From: Actinomycetes bacterium
Lineage (GTDB): Bacteria > Actinomycetota > Acidimicrobiia > Acidimicrobiales > Palsa-688
DNA: 34,301 nt
NCBI GenBank assembly: GCA_021811865.1
Contig: JAKAQB010000039.1
Span: 1 to 34,301, forward strand
Reading direction: 5' to 3'
Every line of letters starts with the position of its first letter. Positions within the stretch are counted from its first letter, which is position 1. The translations under genes and the position numbers were made by a program. This document shows, in pieces, positions 8,662 through 15,860 of this stretch. The notes under the pieces are model-generated. The model made no database searches. It was given only the letters and a program-made list of their open reading frames with translations, and was not told where the DNA came from.

Positions 8662-10791
8662 ATGCGCACCTGGGCCACTGGCCTCAACGCCGAGCAGCTC
8701 CGGGCTGTGACATTCGACGGTGGGCCGCTACTCGTCGTGGCCGGCGCCGGCACTGGCAAGACGAGGATGCTGGTGAGCCGACTGGCACGCCTCTTGGAGG
8801 AGGGCGTTGCCCCCGAGAGGATCCTGCTCGTCACCTTCAGCCGGCGGGCTGCGGCAGAGCTGGTGCGCCGCGCCGGTCAGCTCGCCGGCCCGGCCGAGGC
8901 CCGGCGGGTGCAGGCGGGCACCTTCCACTCGGTCGCCCACCAGGTGCTCCGGCGGCACGGGGCTGCCCTCGGGCTGGCGGAGGGTTTCAGCGTGCTTGAC
9001 CAGGGCGACGCCCGCGACCTGATGGCGCTGGCGCGGGCCCCGGTGGCGCGGGAAGCCAGGCGTCGTTTCCCGCGAGTGGAGACGGTGGCCGCCGTGTACT
9101 CGCGGGTCGTGAGCACCCAGGCCCCGCTCGAGCAGACGGTGGGGAGGACTTTCCCCTGGTGCGGCGACGACATCGATGGCCTGCGCGCCGTCTTCAGGGC
9201 GTACACCGAGCGCAAGCGGGACCAGCGGCTGCTCGACTTCGAGGACCTCCTGCTCTGCTGGCGGGCCGCCGCCCGCGACCCACTCCTCGGTCCCGTTCTC
9301 GCCGGCGGCTACGACCACGTGCTCGTCGACGAGTACCAGGACACCAGCGTGGTGCAGGGCGACATCCTCCGGGCGCTGCGCTCCGCAGACGGTCGCATCA
9401 CCGCCGTCGGTGACGACGCCCAGGCGATCTACTCGTTCCGGGCCGCCACCGTACGCAACATGCTCGACTTCCCGGTGCACTTCCCCGGAGCGAGCGTCCT
9501 CGCCCTCGAGCAGAACTACCGATCCACGGCACCGATCCTCGAGCTCGCCAACGCCGTGATCGCCGGCGCGTCGGAGGGTCATCACAAGCGCCTCTGGACC
9601 GACACTGCCGGCGGCACCCGGCCTGTCCTCGCCACCTGCCCCGACCAGCAGGCGCAGGCAGAAGCCGTCGTCGCCACCGTCCTCGAGCACTACGAGGCCG
9701 GTGTCGCTCTCCGCGAGCAGGCCGTGCTGTTCCGCAGTGCCCATCACAGCGACCTGCTCGAAGTGGAGCTGCGGCGCCGGCGGATCCCGTTCCACAAGTT
9801 CGGCGGGCTGCGGTTCCTCGAGGCCGCCCACGTCCGCGATCTGCTCGCCCTGCTGCGGCTTCCCGACAACCCCTGGGACGAGCTCGCCTGGACCCGGGTG
9901 GTCCTGCTGGCCGAGGGGGTCGGCCCGGCCGGCGCCCGGCGGATGGTCGACGCCCTCGGCGTGCGCCGCGGCGGACCGGACCCGCTCGCCTCCTTCTGCG
10001 TCGACCCGTCGTGCGGGGATGCCGCCCCGGCCCGGGCCCGAGACGAGCTGGCCCGTCTGGCTGTGGCGCTCGGCTCCTGCCGGGACCCCGCCGTCTCTGT
10101 GGGTGCCCAGGTCGAGCTGCTGCGCCGAGCGCTCGAGCCGGTCCTGCGGCGGCGCTACGACCGGCCCGACCCCCGCCTCGCAGATCTCGATGCCCTAGCC
10201 AGGCTCGCCGGCGTCGCCGCGACGCGGGCTGGGTTCGTCGCCGACCTGACCCTCGACCCGCCGGCGTCGACCGGTGACCTCGCCGGAGCGCCGGAGCTCG
10301 ACGACGACTGGCTCACGCTGTCGACGGTGCACTCGGCCAAGGGCGGCGAATGGGCGGCGGTCCATCTGATCCACGCCGCCGACGGTGCGTTCCCCTCCGA
10401 CCTGGCAACCCGGGACGTCGAGGGGGTCGACGAGGAACGGCGCCTGTTCTACGTGGCCCTCACCCGGGCTCGCCGGTACCTGCATGTCTACGCCCCGCTG
10501 CGCTACCACCACGGCGACCCCGCCGGGTGGGGCGACCGCCACAGCTACGCGCAACGGACCCGGTTCTTGCCGCCGGCGTTGGACGGGTTGGTGGAGCACC
10601 GTGCTGTGAGGGGTTCGCTCGCTGACGGCGCCGGCGCCGGCGCTCTGGTGCCCGCCGGCGCCTCCGCCTCCGCGCCCGTCGCCGCCTCCGCGCCCGTCGC
10701 CGCCTCCGCGCCCGTCGCCGCCTCCGCGCCCGTCGCCGCCTCCGCGCCCGTCGCCGCCGCTCTGGACGGGGCGCTGCGCGACCTCTGGTAG
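8662..10791 (+). CDS. UvrD/Rep/PcrA-family SF1 DNA helicase with a repetitive tail
   Basis: A 709-residue ATP-dependent 3'-5' DNA helicase of the UvrD family. Motifs run in order: Q motif LNAEQLRAV (8-16), Walker A AGAGTGKT (27-34), Ia-like TFSRRAAAEL, GTFHSVAHQVLRRHG, Walker B VDEYQDT (222-228), VGDDAQAIYSFRAA, LEQNYRST, motif V STVHSAKGGEWAAVHL and motif VI EERRLFYVALTRAR. After the core come about 75 residues without a known domain, including five ASAPVA repeats, and a short end ALDGALRDLW. No HRDC or nuclease domain is visible, so it is neither UvrD2 nor AdnA/B. The SOS box at its promoter indicates DNA-damage induction. The leaderless -10 box fixes the start at ATG 8662. It is divergent from the alkylation-repair operon. 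Confidence 0.92.
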   Translation: MRTWATGLNAEQLRAVTFDGGPLLVVAGAGTGKTRMLVSRLARLLEEGVAPERILLVTFSRRAAAELVRRAGQLAGPAEARRVQAGTFHSVAHQVLRRHGAALGLAEGFSVLDQGDARDLMALARAPVAREARRRFPRVETVAAVYSRVVSTQAPLEQTVGRTFPWCGDDIDGLRAVFRAYTERKRDQRLLDFEDLLLCWRAAARDPLLGPVLAGGYDHVLVDEYQDTSVVQGDILRALRSADGRITAVGDDAQAIYSFRAATVRNMLDFPVHFPGASVLALEQNYRSTAPILELANAVIAGASEGHHKRLWTDTAGGTRPVLATCPDQQAQAEAVVATVLEHYEAGVALREQAVLFRSAHHSDLLEVELRRRRIPFHKFGGLRFLEAAHVRDLLALLRLPDNPWDELAWTRVVLLAEGVGPAGARRMVDALGVRRGGPDPLASFCVDPSCGDAAPARARDELARLAVALGSCRDPAVSVGAQVELLRRALEPVLRRRYDRPDPRLADLDALARLAGVAATRAGFVADLTLDPPASTGDLAGAPELDDDWLTLSTVHSAKGGEWAAVHLIHAADGAFPSDLATRDVEGVDEERRLFYVALTRARRYLHVYAPLRYHHGDPAGWGDRHSYAQRTRFLPPALDGLVEHRAVRGSLADGAGAGALVPAGASASAPVAASAPVAASAPVAASAPVAASAPVAAALDGALRDLW
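10666..10755 (+). repeat. Five exact 18-bp tandem repeats inside the helicase gene
   Basis: The unit GCCTCCGCGCCCGTCGCC occurs five times head to tail with no mismatch and codes for ASAPVA each time. Exact identity at the DNA level points to recent slippage expansion, and the copy number may vary between strains. It encodes a flexible Ala/Pro linker before the last ten residues. Confidence 0.95.
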
Positions 10792-10894
10792 GGGGCGTCG
10801 CCTTCCTGTTCGGCGCAGGCTGTGGCGCAGGCGCTCGGCGCTTGCGGTGGCTGCCCAACGCTCCAGCTCGCGCTGAGCCTGCCAGACTGGCCGG

Positions 10895-11479
10895 ATGGGT
10901 CGGCTCTACGACACGATCGACCATCGGCTCGCCGCTTGGATGGAGGGCCAGCCCGTGTTCTTCGTCGGCACCGCCCCACTTGCCGCCGACGGTCACCTCA
11001 ACGTGTCGCCCAAGGGCAACCGGGGTGAGCTCGCTGTCGTGGAGCCCCGCCGGGTCGCCTACCTGGAGCAGACCGGCAGCGGCGTCGAGACCATCGCCCA
11101 CCTCCGTGACAACGGTCGGATCGTGCTCATGTTCTGCGCGTTCGATGGCCCACCGCGCGTCATTCGGGTCCACGGCCGGGGGTGCATCGTCACGCCGGAC
11201 GATGCCGGCTGGTCCGTGCTGGCCGCGGCCGTGCGTGACCGGGGTGGGGACCCCTACGGAGTAGGCGTTCGAAGCATCGTGGTCGTCGCCGCCGAGCGTG
11301 TCGCCGACTCGTGCGGGTACGGCGTGCCGCTCATGCGGTTCGAGGCGCATCGGACGACGATGGACGAGTGGGCACGGCGCAAGGGAGCCGGTGGCATCGC
11401 CCAGTACCAGCAAGAGCGCAATCGGAGGAGCATCGATGGCCTCCCGGGGGTCGGTGCCGCCGGCGTGCCGGCGAGCTAG
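10895..11479 (+). CDS. Pyridoxamine 5'-phosphate oxidase-like flavin-binding protein
   Basis: A 194-residue protein with the split-barrel PNPOx plan: VFFVGTAPLAADGHLNVSPKGN, RVAYLEQTGSGVETIAHLRDNGRIVLMFCAFDGPPRVIRVHGRG, then a helical region ending DEWARRKGAGGIAQYQQERNRRSIDGLPG. The pattern G-H-x-N-V-S-P-K-G and LM-F-C-A-F-x-G-P-P-R-I-x-R is typical of a widespread actinobacterial family annotated only as pyridoxamine 5'-phosphate oxidase family protein. Such proteins bind FMN or F420, and the substrate is unknown. The final dozen residues are low complexity and run into a tandem repeat at the stop codon. ATG 10895 has a weak -10-like CAGACT 6 nt upstream. Confidence 0.85.
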   Translation: MGRLYDTIDHRLAAWMEGQPVFFVGTAPLAADGHLNVSPKGNRGELAVVEPRRVAYLEQTGSGVETIAHLRDNGRIVLMFCAFDGPPRVIRVHGRGCIVTPDDAGWSVLAAAVRDRGGDPYGVGVRSIVVVAAERVADSCGYGVPLMRFEAHRTTMDEWARRKGAGGIAQYQQERNRRSIDGLPGVGAAGVPAS

Positions 11480-11514
11480 GCCGAGCTAGGCCTGAGCTAG
11501 GCCCGAGCTAGGCC
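11473..11514 (+). repeat. Four copies of GAGCTAGGCC at the stop of the PNPOx gene
   Basis: Copies begin at 11473, 11483, 11494 and 11505, separated by 0-1 nt. The TAG inside the first copy is the stop codon of the upstream gene; each further copy carries another TAG. Confidence 0.9.
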
Positions 11515-11524
11515 AGGAGGAGAT

Positions 11525-11560
11525 TGGCCGGCGTGGGGGGTGTGGCCGGCGTGGGGGGTG
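11525..11560 (+). repeat. 18-bp G-rich tandem repeat, two copies plus a partial third
   Basis: TGGCCGGCGTGGGGGGTG occurs at 11525-11542 and 11543-11560, followed by TGGCCGGCTGTG. Each full copy carries a run of six G. Confidence 0.9.
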
Positions 11561-11890
11561 TGGCCGGCTGTGCCTCGGTGCATTCGTGTACCTCGGTGCA
11601 TTGAGGCCGCAATAGCGCGTCGAAACTCCCGAGCTCTCGCCGGTGTTGGGCGGCTGGCAGGACAGCACCCTTCGGCGGGCTGTCAGCGACGCGAGGCGAC
11701 GCGGGGCAGGTGTCTTGAGCGCCCGCGGGAGGTGGGACAGCGAGACGTCTACAGGGACATGGACGGCCGACAGGCCGACCCCGGGAGTGGTAGCTTCCGG
11801 CACCGACGGGGCCTTCGTGTGCGGTGTCGCCGGCGCCTGTCACCACGGGTAGTGGCTGACGGCCAGTCTGCTTGGCCGGACCAGCAGAAC

Positions 11891-11931
11891 TTTGGAAGCG
11901 CGTTGTCGTACAGCACACATACGCTTCCAAA
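11891..11931. repeat. 10-bp perfect inverted repeat with 21-nt loop
   Basis: TTTGGAAGCG at 11891-11900 pairs with CGCTTCCAAA at 11922-11931. The arms are unusually A+T-containing for this region. No T-tract follows. It could be a regulatory site, a recombination or transposon-end remnant, or a structured transcript. Confidence 0.6.
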
Positions 11932-11956
11932 CTTCAGACGACCCCGTTACCGCCCG

Positions 11957-11971
11957 GCCACGCAGCGTGGC
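11957..11971. repeat. Dispersed palindrome GCCACGCAGCGTGGC, copy 1
   Basis: A 15-nt near-perfect palindrome (7-bp arms, one central base). The identical 15-mer is at 21414-21428, just upstream of the -10 box of the LAFTG-protein gene. Confidence 0.7.
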
Positions 11972-12075
11972 ATCGGGGGAGGAATGGGGCATCGGCACGA
12001 GGGCTCGAGCGGGTCCGGGCCCAGGGCGCGGGTCGAGTTCCTGGGATTGCGACGAATCCGTGACGAAGCCCTGAC

Positions 12076-12585
12076 TTATCCCTGCTCGACGACCACCTTC
12101 GCCACGTACCAGCCCCCCTGACGGTACGTCAGGCTGATCTCGTACAGATTGTTCGTGGGGGACGCCCCACCTTCCGGGCCGTACGAGCAGACGACGGGGG
12201 GGAACTCGGCCGAGCTGCAGCCGCGAGGGACCAGCGGCTGACCCTTGTAGGGGTTGACGAACAGCTCGCTGACCGCCGCCGGCGTGGCGACCTTCCCGGC
12301 GTCGGCGCGGTCGCCGACGACCCAGCTGTCGAGGAACGCCGAGGCGGCACCCTCCGCGCTCGGCTGACGCCCGGCCGGAAGGGTCGTGGTCGTCGTCGTC
12401 GTAGTCGTCGTCGAGGTGGTCGTCGTCGCTGGCACGGTGGTCGTGGTCGTGGTCGTGGCCGTGGCCGGGTCGGTGGGGCCCTTGCCGGGGGAAGGTCCCG
12501 GCGACGCGCTGCACCCAGTGAGCACGGCGGCGAGAGCGGCCGCGACCCCGGCGGATGTAACACCTGCCGCGACCCGGATGCGCAT
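12076..12585 (-). CDS. Thr-rich secreted lipoprotein of unknown function
   Basis: A 169-residue protein with a classic lipoprotein signal: MRIRV, a hydrophobic Ala/Val core, then the lipobox LTGC with Cys25. After acylation the protein would be held on the outer face of the cytoplasmic membrane. Residues 38-68 are almost all Thr with a few Pro, Val and Ala, a flexible and possibly O-glycosylated linker. The C-terminal globular part (about 75-169) has two Cys (GCSSAEFPPVVCSYG), which may form a disulfide, and ends in a strand-rich NNLYEISLTYRQGGWYVAKVVVEQG. That ending resembles the small NTF2/SnoaL-like or DUF4878-type folds of lipoproteins, but no family is assigned. It is divergent from the hslR-like gene. 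Confidence 0.85.
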   Translation of the reverse strand: MRIRVAAGVTSAGVAAALAAVLTGCSASPGPSPGKGPTDPATATTTTTTTVPATTTTSTTTTTTTTTTLPAGRQPSAEGAASAFLDSWVVGDRADAGKVATPAAVSELFVNPYKGQPLVPRGCSSAEFPPVVCSYGPEGGASPTNNLYEISLTYRQGGWYVAKVVVEQG

Positions 12586-12652
12586 CGCCTCATGGTGGCG
12601 CGTCGCGGTGGCCGATGGGGGGACGGAAGGCTCAGCTGCGAAGATGGGCCGG

Positions 12653-13045
12653 ATGACCGGGCCGGATACCCGCGGATCCGCGCAACAGGCCCGGCTCGAC
12701 CGCTGGCTCTGGGCCGTGCGTGTCTACAAGACCCGCGCTCTCGCCACCGAGGCGTGCCGGGCCGGGCACGTGCGGCTTCGGGGGATGTCGGCCAAGCCGG
12801 CGCAGATGGTGCGGCCCGGTGACGTCATCGAGGTTCGGGCGGAGGGATGGGACCGTCGGCTCGAGGTGGTTCGGGCGATAGACAAACGGGTTGGAGCGGC
12901 AGTCGTCGCAGAGTGCCTGGTCGACCACAGCCCGCCCCGTCCTCCCCGGGAGCTGGTGCCGCCTCCGCTGTTCGTGCGGGTCGACGCTCCGGGGCGGCCG
13001 ACCAAGCGTGACCGGCGGGCCCTGGACCGCTTCCGGGGCCGTTGA
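12653..13045 (+). CDS. S4-domain RNA-binding protein, HslR/Hsp15-like
   Basis: About 130 residues from ATG 12653 (an alternative ATG 12644 adds three). The S4 domain is near the N-terminus: ARLDRWLWAVRVYKTRALATEACRAGHVRLRGMSAKPAQMVRPGDVIEVR. This fits Hsp15/HslR, which binds the 50S subunit carrying nascent chain after abortive translation; actinobacterial relatives are usually annotated only as RNA-binding S4 domain proteins. The C-terminus is basic and ends PTKRDRRALDRFRGR, as in HslR (T-K-R-D-R-R-x-x-D-x-F). Upstream frame extension to 12386 is the antisense of the lipoprotein Thr tract and is not part of the gene. Confidence 0.88.
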   Translation: MTGPDTRGSAQQARLDRWLWAVRVYKTRALATEACRAGHVRLRGMSAKPAQMVRPGDVIEVRAEGWDRRLEVVRAIDKRVGAAVVAECLVDHSPPRPPRELVPPPLFVRVDAPGRPTKRDRRALDRFRGR

Positions 13046-13125
13046 TCCCACCAGTGCGTGTCTACGAGAATGTCCTCGACAGCTTCGACACCTGACACCG
13101 CTCTTGGTCGAGGGCGTCGGACCCT

Positions 13126-13233
13126 GAGCAGGCCGAGCGGGCCGAGCGGGCCGAGCAGGCCGAGCAGGCCGAGCGGGCCGAGCAGGCCGAGCGGGCCGAG
13201 CAGGCCGAGCAGGCCGAGCAGGCCGAGCGGGCT
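13126..13233 (+). repeat. Twelve tandem copies of a 9-bp unit GAGC(A/G)GGCC
   Basis: Twelve head-to-tail units with one variable position (A or G) fill the space between the convergent hslR-like and marR genes. The last unit (GAGCGGGCT) runs two bases into the marR stop codon. Read on the minus strand it would encode repeats of the type SAC/SAR, but it lies downstream of the marR stop (TAG). Confidence 0.95.
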
Positions 13234-13708
13234 ACGCCTCCGATCCCGGCGGGCAGCAACCGCCGGCGCAGTTGGCGGCGAGAATGTCGAGGAGGCGCTG
13301 GAGCACGACGACGTCCGGCCCGAACAAGCCGTCCACCAGGCGTGCCTCGTGTTCCTCTACGAGCGGCCGTGCCTGCTCGAGCAGGGACGCGCCGGCAGCA
13401 GTGACGCGCACCGCGTGGGCGCGCCGGTCCGCCGGTGCCTCCCACCGCTCGACGAGGCCCCCCTGTTCGAGGGCGTCGAGGATGGCGACGACCCGGCTCG
13501 GGGGGATGCCGAGCCGGGTGGTGAGGGCCCGCTGGGGGGAGCTGCCGGCGCGGGCTATGGCCGCGAGGACGCGGTACTGCCGTGGGTCGAGTCCCACCGG
13601 GGCCAGCTGGCGGCGCAGGCTGTCGGCGACGAGGCGTGCGGTGGCCGCCAACCGGGCACTCAGGTCCGCCGACCCTCGCGTCGGCGCGATGGTCTCACTG
13701 GTAGGCAC
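13232..13708 (-). CDS. MarR-family transcriptional regulator
   Basis: A 158-residue winged-helix protein. The first helix is LSARLAATARLVADSLRRQL, followed by LDPRQYRVLAAIARAGSSPQRALTTRLGIPPSRVVAILDALEQGGLVERWEAPADRRAHAVRVTAAG, the MarR helix-turn-helix and wing with the D-R-R-x-H/A-x-V-x-L/V-T-x-x-G signature, and a C-terminal dimerisation helix. The start is GTG 13708 with TAGGCT 6 nt upstream. A palindrome over the -35 position is the likely operator. It is divergent from the ABC exporter gene, so it probably represses itself and that exporter in the absence of a ligand. The C-terminus CAGGCCPPGSEA has three Cys and could be redox-sensitive, but this is speculation. Confidence 0.9.
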   Translation of the reverse strand: MPTSETIAPTRGSADLSARLAATARLVADSLRRQLAPVGLDPRQYRVLAAIARAGSSPQRALTTRLGIPPSRVVAILDALEQGGLVERWEAPADRRAHAVRVTAAGASLLEQARPLVEEHEARLVDGLFGPDVVVLQRLLDILAANCAGGCCPPGSEA

Positions 13709-13714
13709 CTCACG

Positions 13715-13743
13715 AGCCTACCGAGAACGTTCCGAACGGAACG
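13715..13743 (-). promoter_or_regulatory. marR promoter (TAGGCT, 13715-13720) and operator palindrome (13728-13743)
   Basis: CGTTCC-GAAC-GGAACG is a 16-bp inverted repeat located where the -35 of the marR promoter would be. Its position between MarR and the divergent exporter fits a MarR binding site controlling both. Confidence 0.55.
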
Positions 13744-13789
13744 GTTGCACCGCCCGGGCTGTACCCTTCGACGAGCCGGGGCAGCTGCC

Positions 13790-13905
13790 TGACCGACCGG
13801 CCGACTGACCGACCGGCTGGCCGACTGACCGACTGACCGGCCGACCAACCGACCGCAGGCACGGCGCAAGACGCAGAGCGCAGGACGCAGAGCGAAGGAC
13901 GCAGG
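13790..13905 (+). repeat. Degenerate GACC/GACT repeats and a 14-bp tandem repeat in the exporter leader
   Basis: 13790-13855 is built of TGACCGAC, TGGCCGAC and similar tetramer blocks. 13870-13897 holds two copies of GACGCAGAGCG(C/A)AG and a partial third to 13905. A purine-rich Shine-Dalgarno run (AGGAGGAGG) follows at 13903-13911. All of this lies in the 5' region of the ABC exporter gene. Confidence 0.75.
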
Positions 13906-13921
13906 AGGAGGTAGAAGGATC

Positions 13922-15820
13922 GTGGCGATGCACATGGGCGGGCCGGGAGGCGCCGGCCCCTGGGCGCTCATGCGGACCATGCGTCGCGACGAGGCGGTGA
14001 TCCACCAGAAGCTTCCTCCGGGCACGGTCAAGCGGATCCTGCGGTTCGCGTCGCCGTACCGCTGGAAGCTGGCGGTCTTCTTGGTCATGATCATCGTCGA
14101 CGCCTTGGTGAGCGCCGCCAACCCCTTGCTGTACCGGATGATCATCGACAGGGGCATCGGCCACCACGACACACGGCTCATCGCGATCGTCGCCGGCGTG
14201 GTGGCCGCCCTCGCCGTCGTCGGCGCCGGGCTCACCCTCGTCCAACGGTGGGTCTCGTCGATCATCGGAGAGGGCCTCATCTACGACATGCGCACCAAGG
14301 TCTTCGACCACATCGACCGCATGCCGATCGCCTTCTTCACCCGCACCCAGACCGGGGCGCTCATCTCACGGCTCAACAACGACGTGCTGGGAGCGCAGCA
14401 GGCGTTCACCAACACGTTCTCCTCGGTGATCGGGAACCTCGTGACTGTCGCCGTCACGCTCGTGGCCATGTTCGTGCTGTCGTGGCCGATCACGCTCATG
14501 TCGCTCGTGATCCTGCCGGTGTTCCTGTTCCCCGCCCGGGCGGTGGGCCGGCGCCTTGCCAAGATCACCCGGGACAGCTACGACCTCAACGCCGAGATGA
14601 ACACGACGATGTCGGAGCGCTTCAACGTCGCCGGAGCCCTCCTCGTCAAGCTCTACGGGCGGCCCGACGCAGAGGAGCGGGTCTTCGCCGATCGGGCCGG
14701 CAAGGTCCGGGACATCGGCGTGGTGCAGTCCCTCTACGTCGGGGTCTTCTTCGTCTCGCTCCTGCTGACCGCGAGCCTGGCGACGGCGCTCGTGTACGGC
14801 GTCGGTGGCTTGTTCGCCGCCAAGGGCATCCTGCTCGTGGGCACCGTCGTGGCCCTGACGGCCTACCTGAACCGGCTGTACGGTCCGCTCACGAGCCTGT
14901 CCAACGTGCAGGTCGACGTCATGACGGCGCTGGTCAGCTTCGACAGGGTGTTCGAGGTGCTCGACCTCCAACCGCTCATCGCCGAGAAGCCGGCTGCGGT
15001 GGAGCTGGCCCGTGGGCCGGCGAGCGTCGAGCTCGACCACGTCGACTTCAGCTACCCGACACCGGAGGAGGTGTCGCTCGCCTCCCTAGAGGTGGTCGCA
15101 GTGCTCGAGCAGGCGCCCCGCCAGCAGGTGCTGTTCGACGTGAGCTTCATCGCCGAACCGGGCCAGCTGGTCGCCTTGGTGGGGCCCTCCGGCGCCGGCA
15201 AGACCACGATCAGCCACCTGGTGCCCCGGCTCTACGACGTGCGGGCGGGGGCGGTGCGGGTCAACGGCGTCGACGTGCGGGACGTGACCCTCCGGTCGCT
15301 GCACGACATCGTCGGCGTCGTCACGCAGGACGCCCACCTCTTCCACGAGACGATCCGGTCCAACCTGGTGTACGCCAAGCCGGACGCGACGGACGAGGAG
15401 ATCACCGAGGTCCTGCGCCTGGCCCAGATCCTCCCGCTGGTCCAGTCGCTGCCCGATGGGGTCGACACGCTCGTCGGCGACCGCGGCTACCGGCTTTCGG
15501 GCGGGGAGAAGCAGCGGATAGCGATTGCCCGCCTGCTGCTCAAGGCGCCGGACGTGGTGGTGCTCGACGAGGCGACGGCGCACCTGGACTCCGAGTCGGA
15601 GGTCGCCGTGCAGGAGGCGCTGGGCCAGGTGCTGGTGGGTCGGACGTCGATCGTGATCGCCCACCGCCTGTCGACGGTGCGCAGCGCCGACCAGATCCTG
15701 GTGGTGGACGGCGGCCGTATCGTGGAGCGCGGGAACCACGAGGAGCTGCTCGCACGGGGTGGGCTGTACGCCGAGCTGTACCGGACACAGTTCGAGGGCC
15801 AGGAGGCCGCCCTCGGCTGA
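13922..15820 (+). CDS. ABC exporter, fused membrane and ATPase domains (MdlB/MsbA type)
   Basis: A 632-residue half-transporter that would work as a dimer. The membrane domain has six hydrophobic segments starting at about residue 45 (WKLAVFLVMIIVDALVSAANPLL), with the intracellular-loop motif MPIAFFTRTQTGALISRLNNDV. The ATPase domain has Walker A GPSGAGKTT (421-429), Q-loop TQDAHLF, signature LSGGEKQR (525-532), Walker B VVVLDEAT (545-552) and H-loop AHRLST. An insertion of about 22 residues sits between FSYPTPEE and VLFDVSF. The start is GTG 13922 or ATG 13928, after the AGGAGG run. The substrate is unknown; drugs or lipids are typical. Divergence from marR with a shared operator region suggests drug- or ligand-induced expression. 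Confidence 0.93.
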   Translation: MAMHMGGPGGAGPWALMRTMRRDEAVIHQKLPPGTVKRILRFASPYRWKLAVFLVMIIVDALVSAANPLLYRMIIDRGIGHHDTRLIAIVAGVVAALAVVGAGLTLVQRWVSSIIGEGLIYDMRTKVFDHIDRMPIAFFTRTQTGALISRLNNDVLGAQQAFTNTFSSVIGNLVTVAVTLVAMFVLSWPITLMSLVILPVFLFPARAVGRRLAKITRDSYDLNAEMNTTMSERFNVAGALLVKLYGRPDAEERVFADRAGKVRDIGVVQSLYVGVFFVSLLLTASLATALVYGVGGLFAAKGILLVGTVVALTAYLNRLYGPLTSLSNVQVDVMTALVSFDRVFEVLDLQPLIAEKPAAVELARGPASVELDHVDFSYPTPEEVSLASLEVVAVLEQAPRQQVLFDVSFIAEPGQLVALVGPSGAGKTTISHLVPRLYDVRAGAVRVNGVDVRDVTLRSLHDIVGVVTQDAHLFHETIRSNLVYAKPDATDEEITEVLRLAQILPLVQSLPDGVDTLVGDRGYRLSGGEKQRIAIARLLLKAPDVVVLDEATAHLDSESEVAVQEALGQVLVGRTSIVIAHRLSTVRSADQILVVDGGRIVERGNHEELLARGGLYAELYRTQFEGQEAALG

Positions 15821-15860
15821 GTCAGAGTCAGAGTCAGCCCAGTCGATCAGCCCAGTCGAT
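15821..15860 (+). repeat. Short tandem repeats after the exporter gene
   Basis: GTCAGA is repeated (GTCAGAGTCAGAGTCAG), followed by two copies of the 13-mer CAGCCCAGTCGAT at 15835-15860. The array ends on the stop codon of the convergent small gene. Confidence 0.85.

Larger units (their letters stand above)
11480..12075. other. Gene-free, repeat-rich stretch of about 600 nt
   Basis: No convincing gene is seen. The open frames on both strands are Arg/Pro-rich, have no recognisable motif and lie across repeats. From left to right it holds the GAGCTAGGCC repeats, an 18-bp G-rich tandem repeat, two CTCGGTGCA motifs (11574-11582 and 11592-11600, period 18), an inverted repeat at 11891-11931, and a palindrome at 11957-11971 that recurs near 21414. 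The part around 11880-11945 is richer in A+T than its neighbours. No tRNA or Rho-independent terminator with a T-tract was found. Confidence 0.7.

Noticed and set aside
11486..12121. Long open frames on both strands in the gene-free stretch (for example 11540-12121 plus, 11508-11930 minus)
   Set aside because: They are Arg/Pro-rich, cross tandem repeats, overlap each other and show no motif or credible start signal.
13126..13233. CRISPR array
   Set aside because: A 9-bp unit without spacers; no repeat-spacer pattern and no cas gene in the window.
13058..13792. Long plus-strand frame over the 9-bp array and marR
   Set aside because: It is the antisense of marR plus a repeat-encoded SGPSR-type run, as expected in high-GC DNA.
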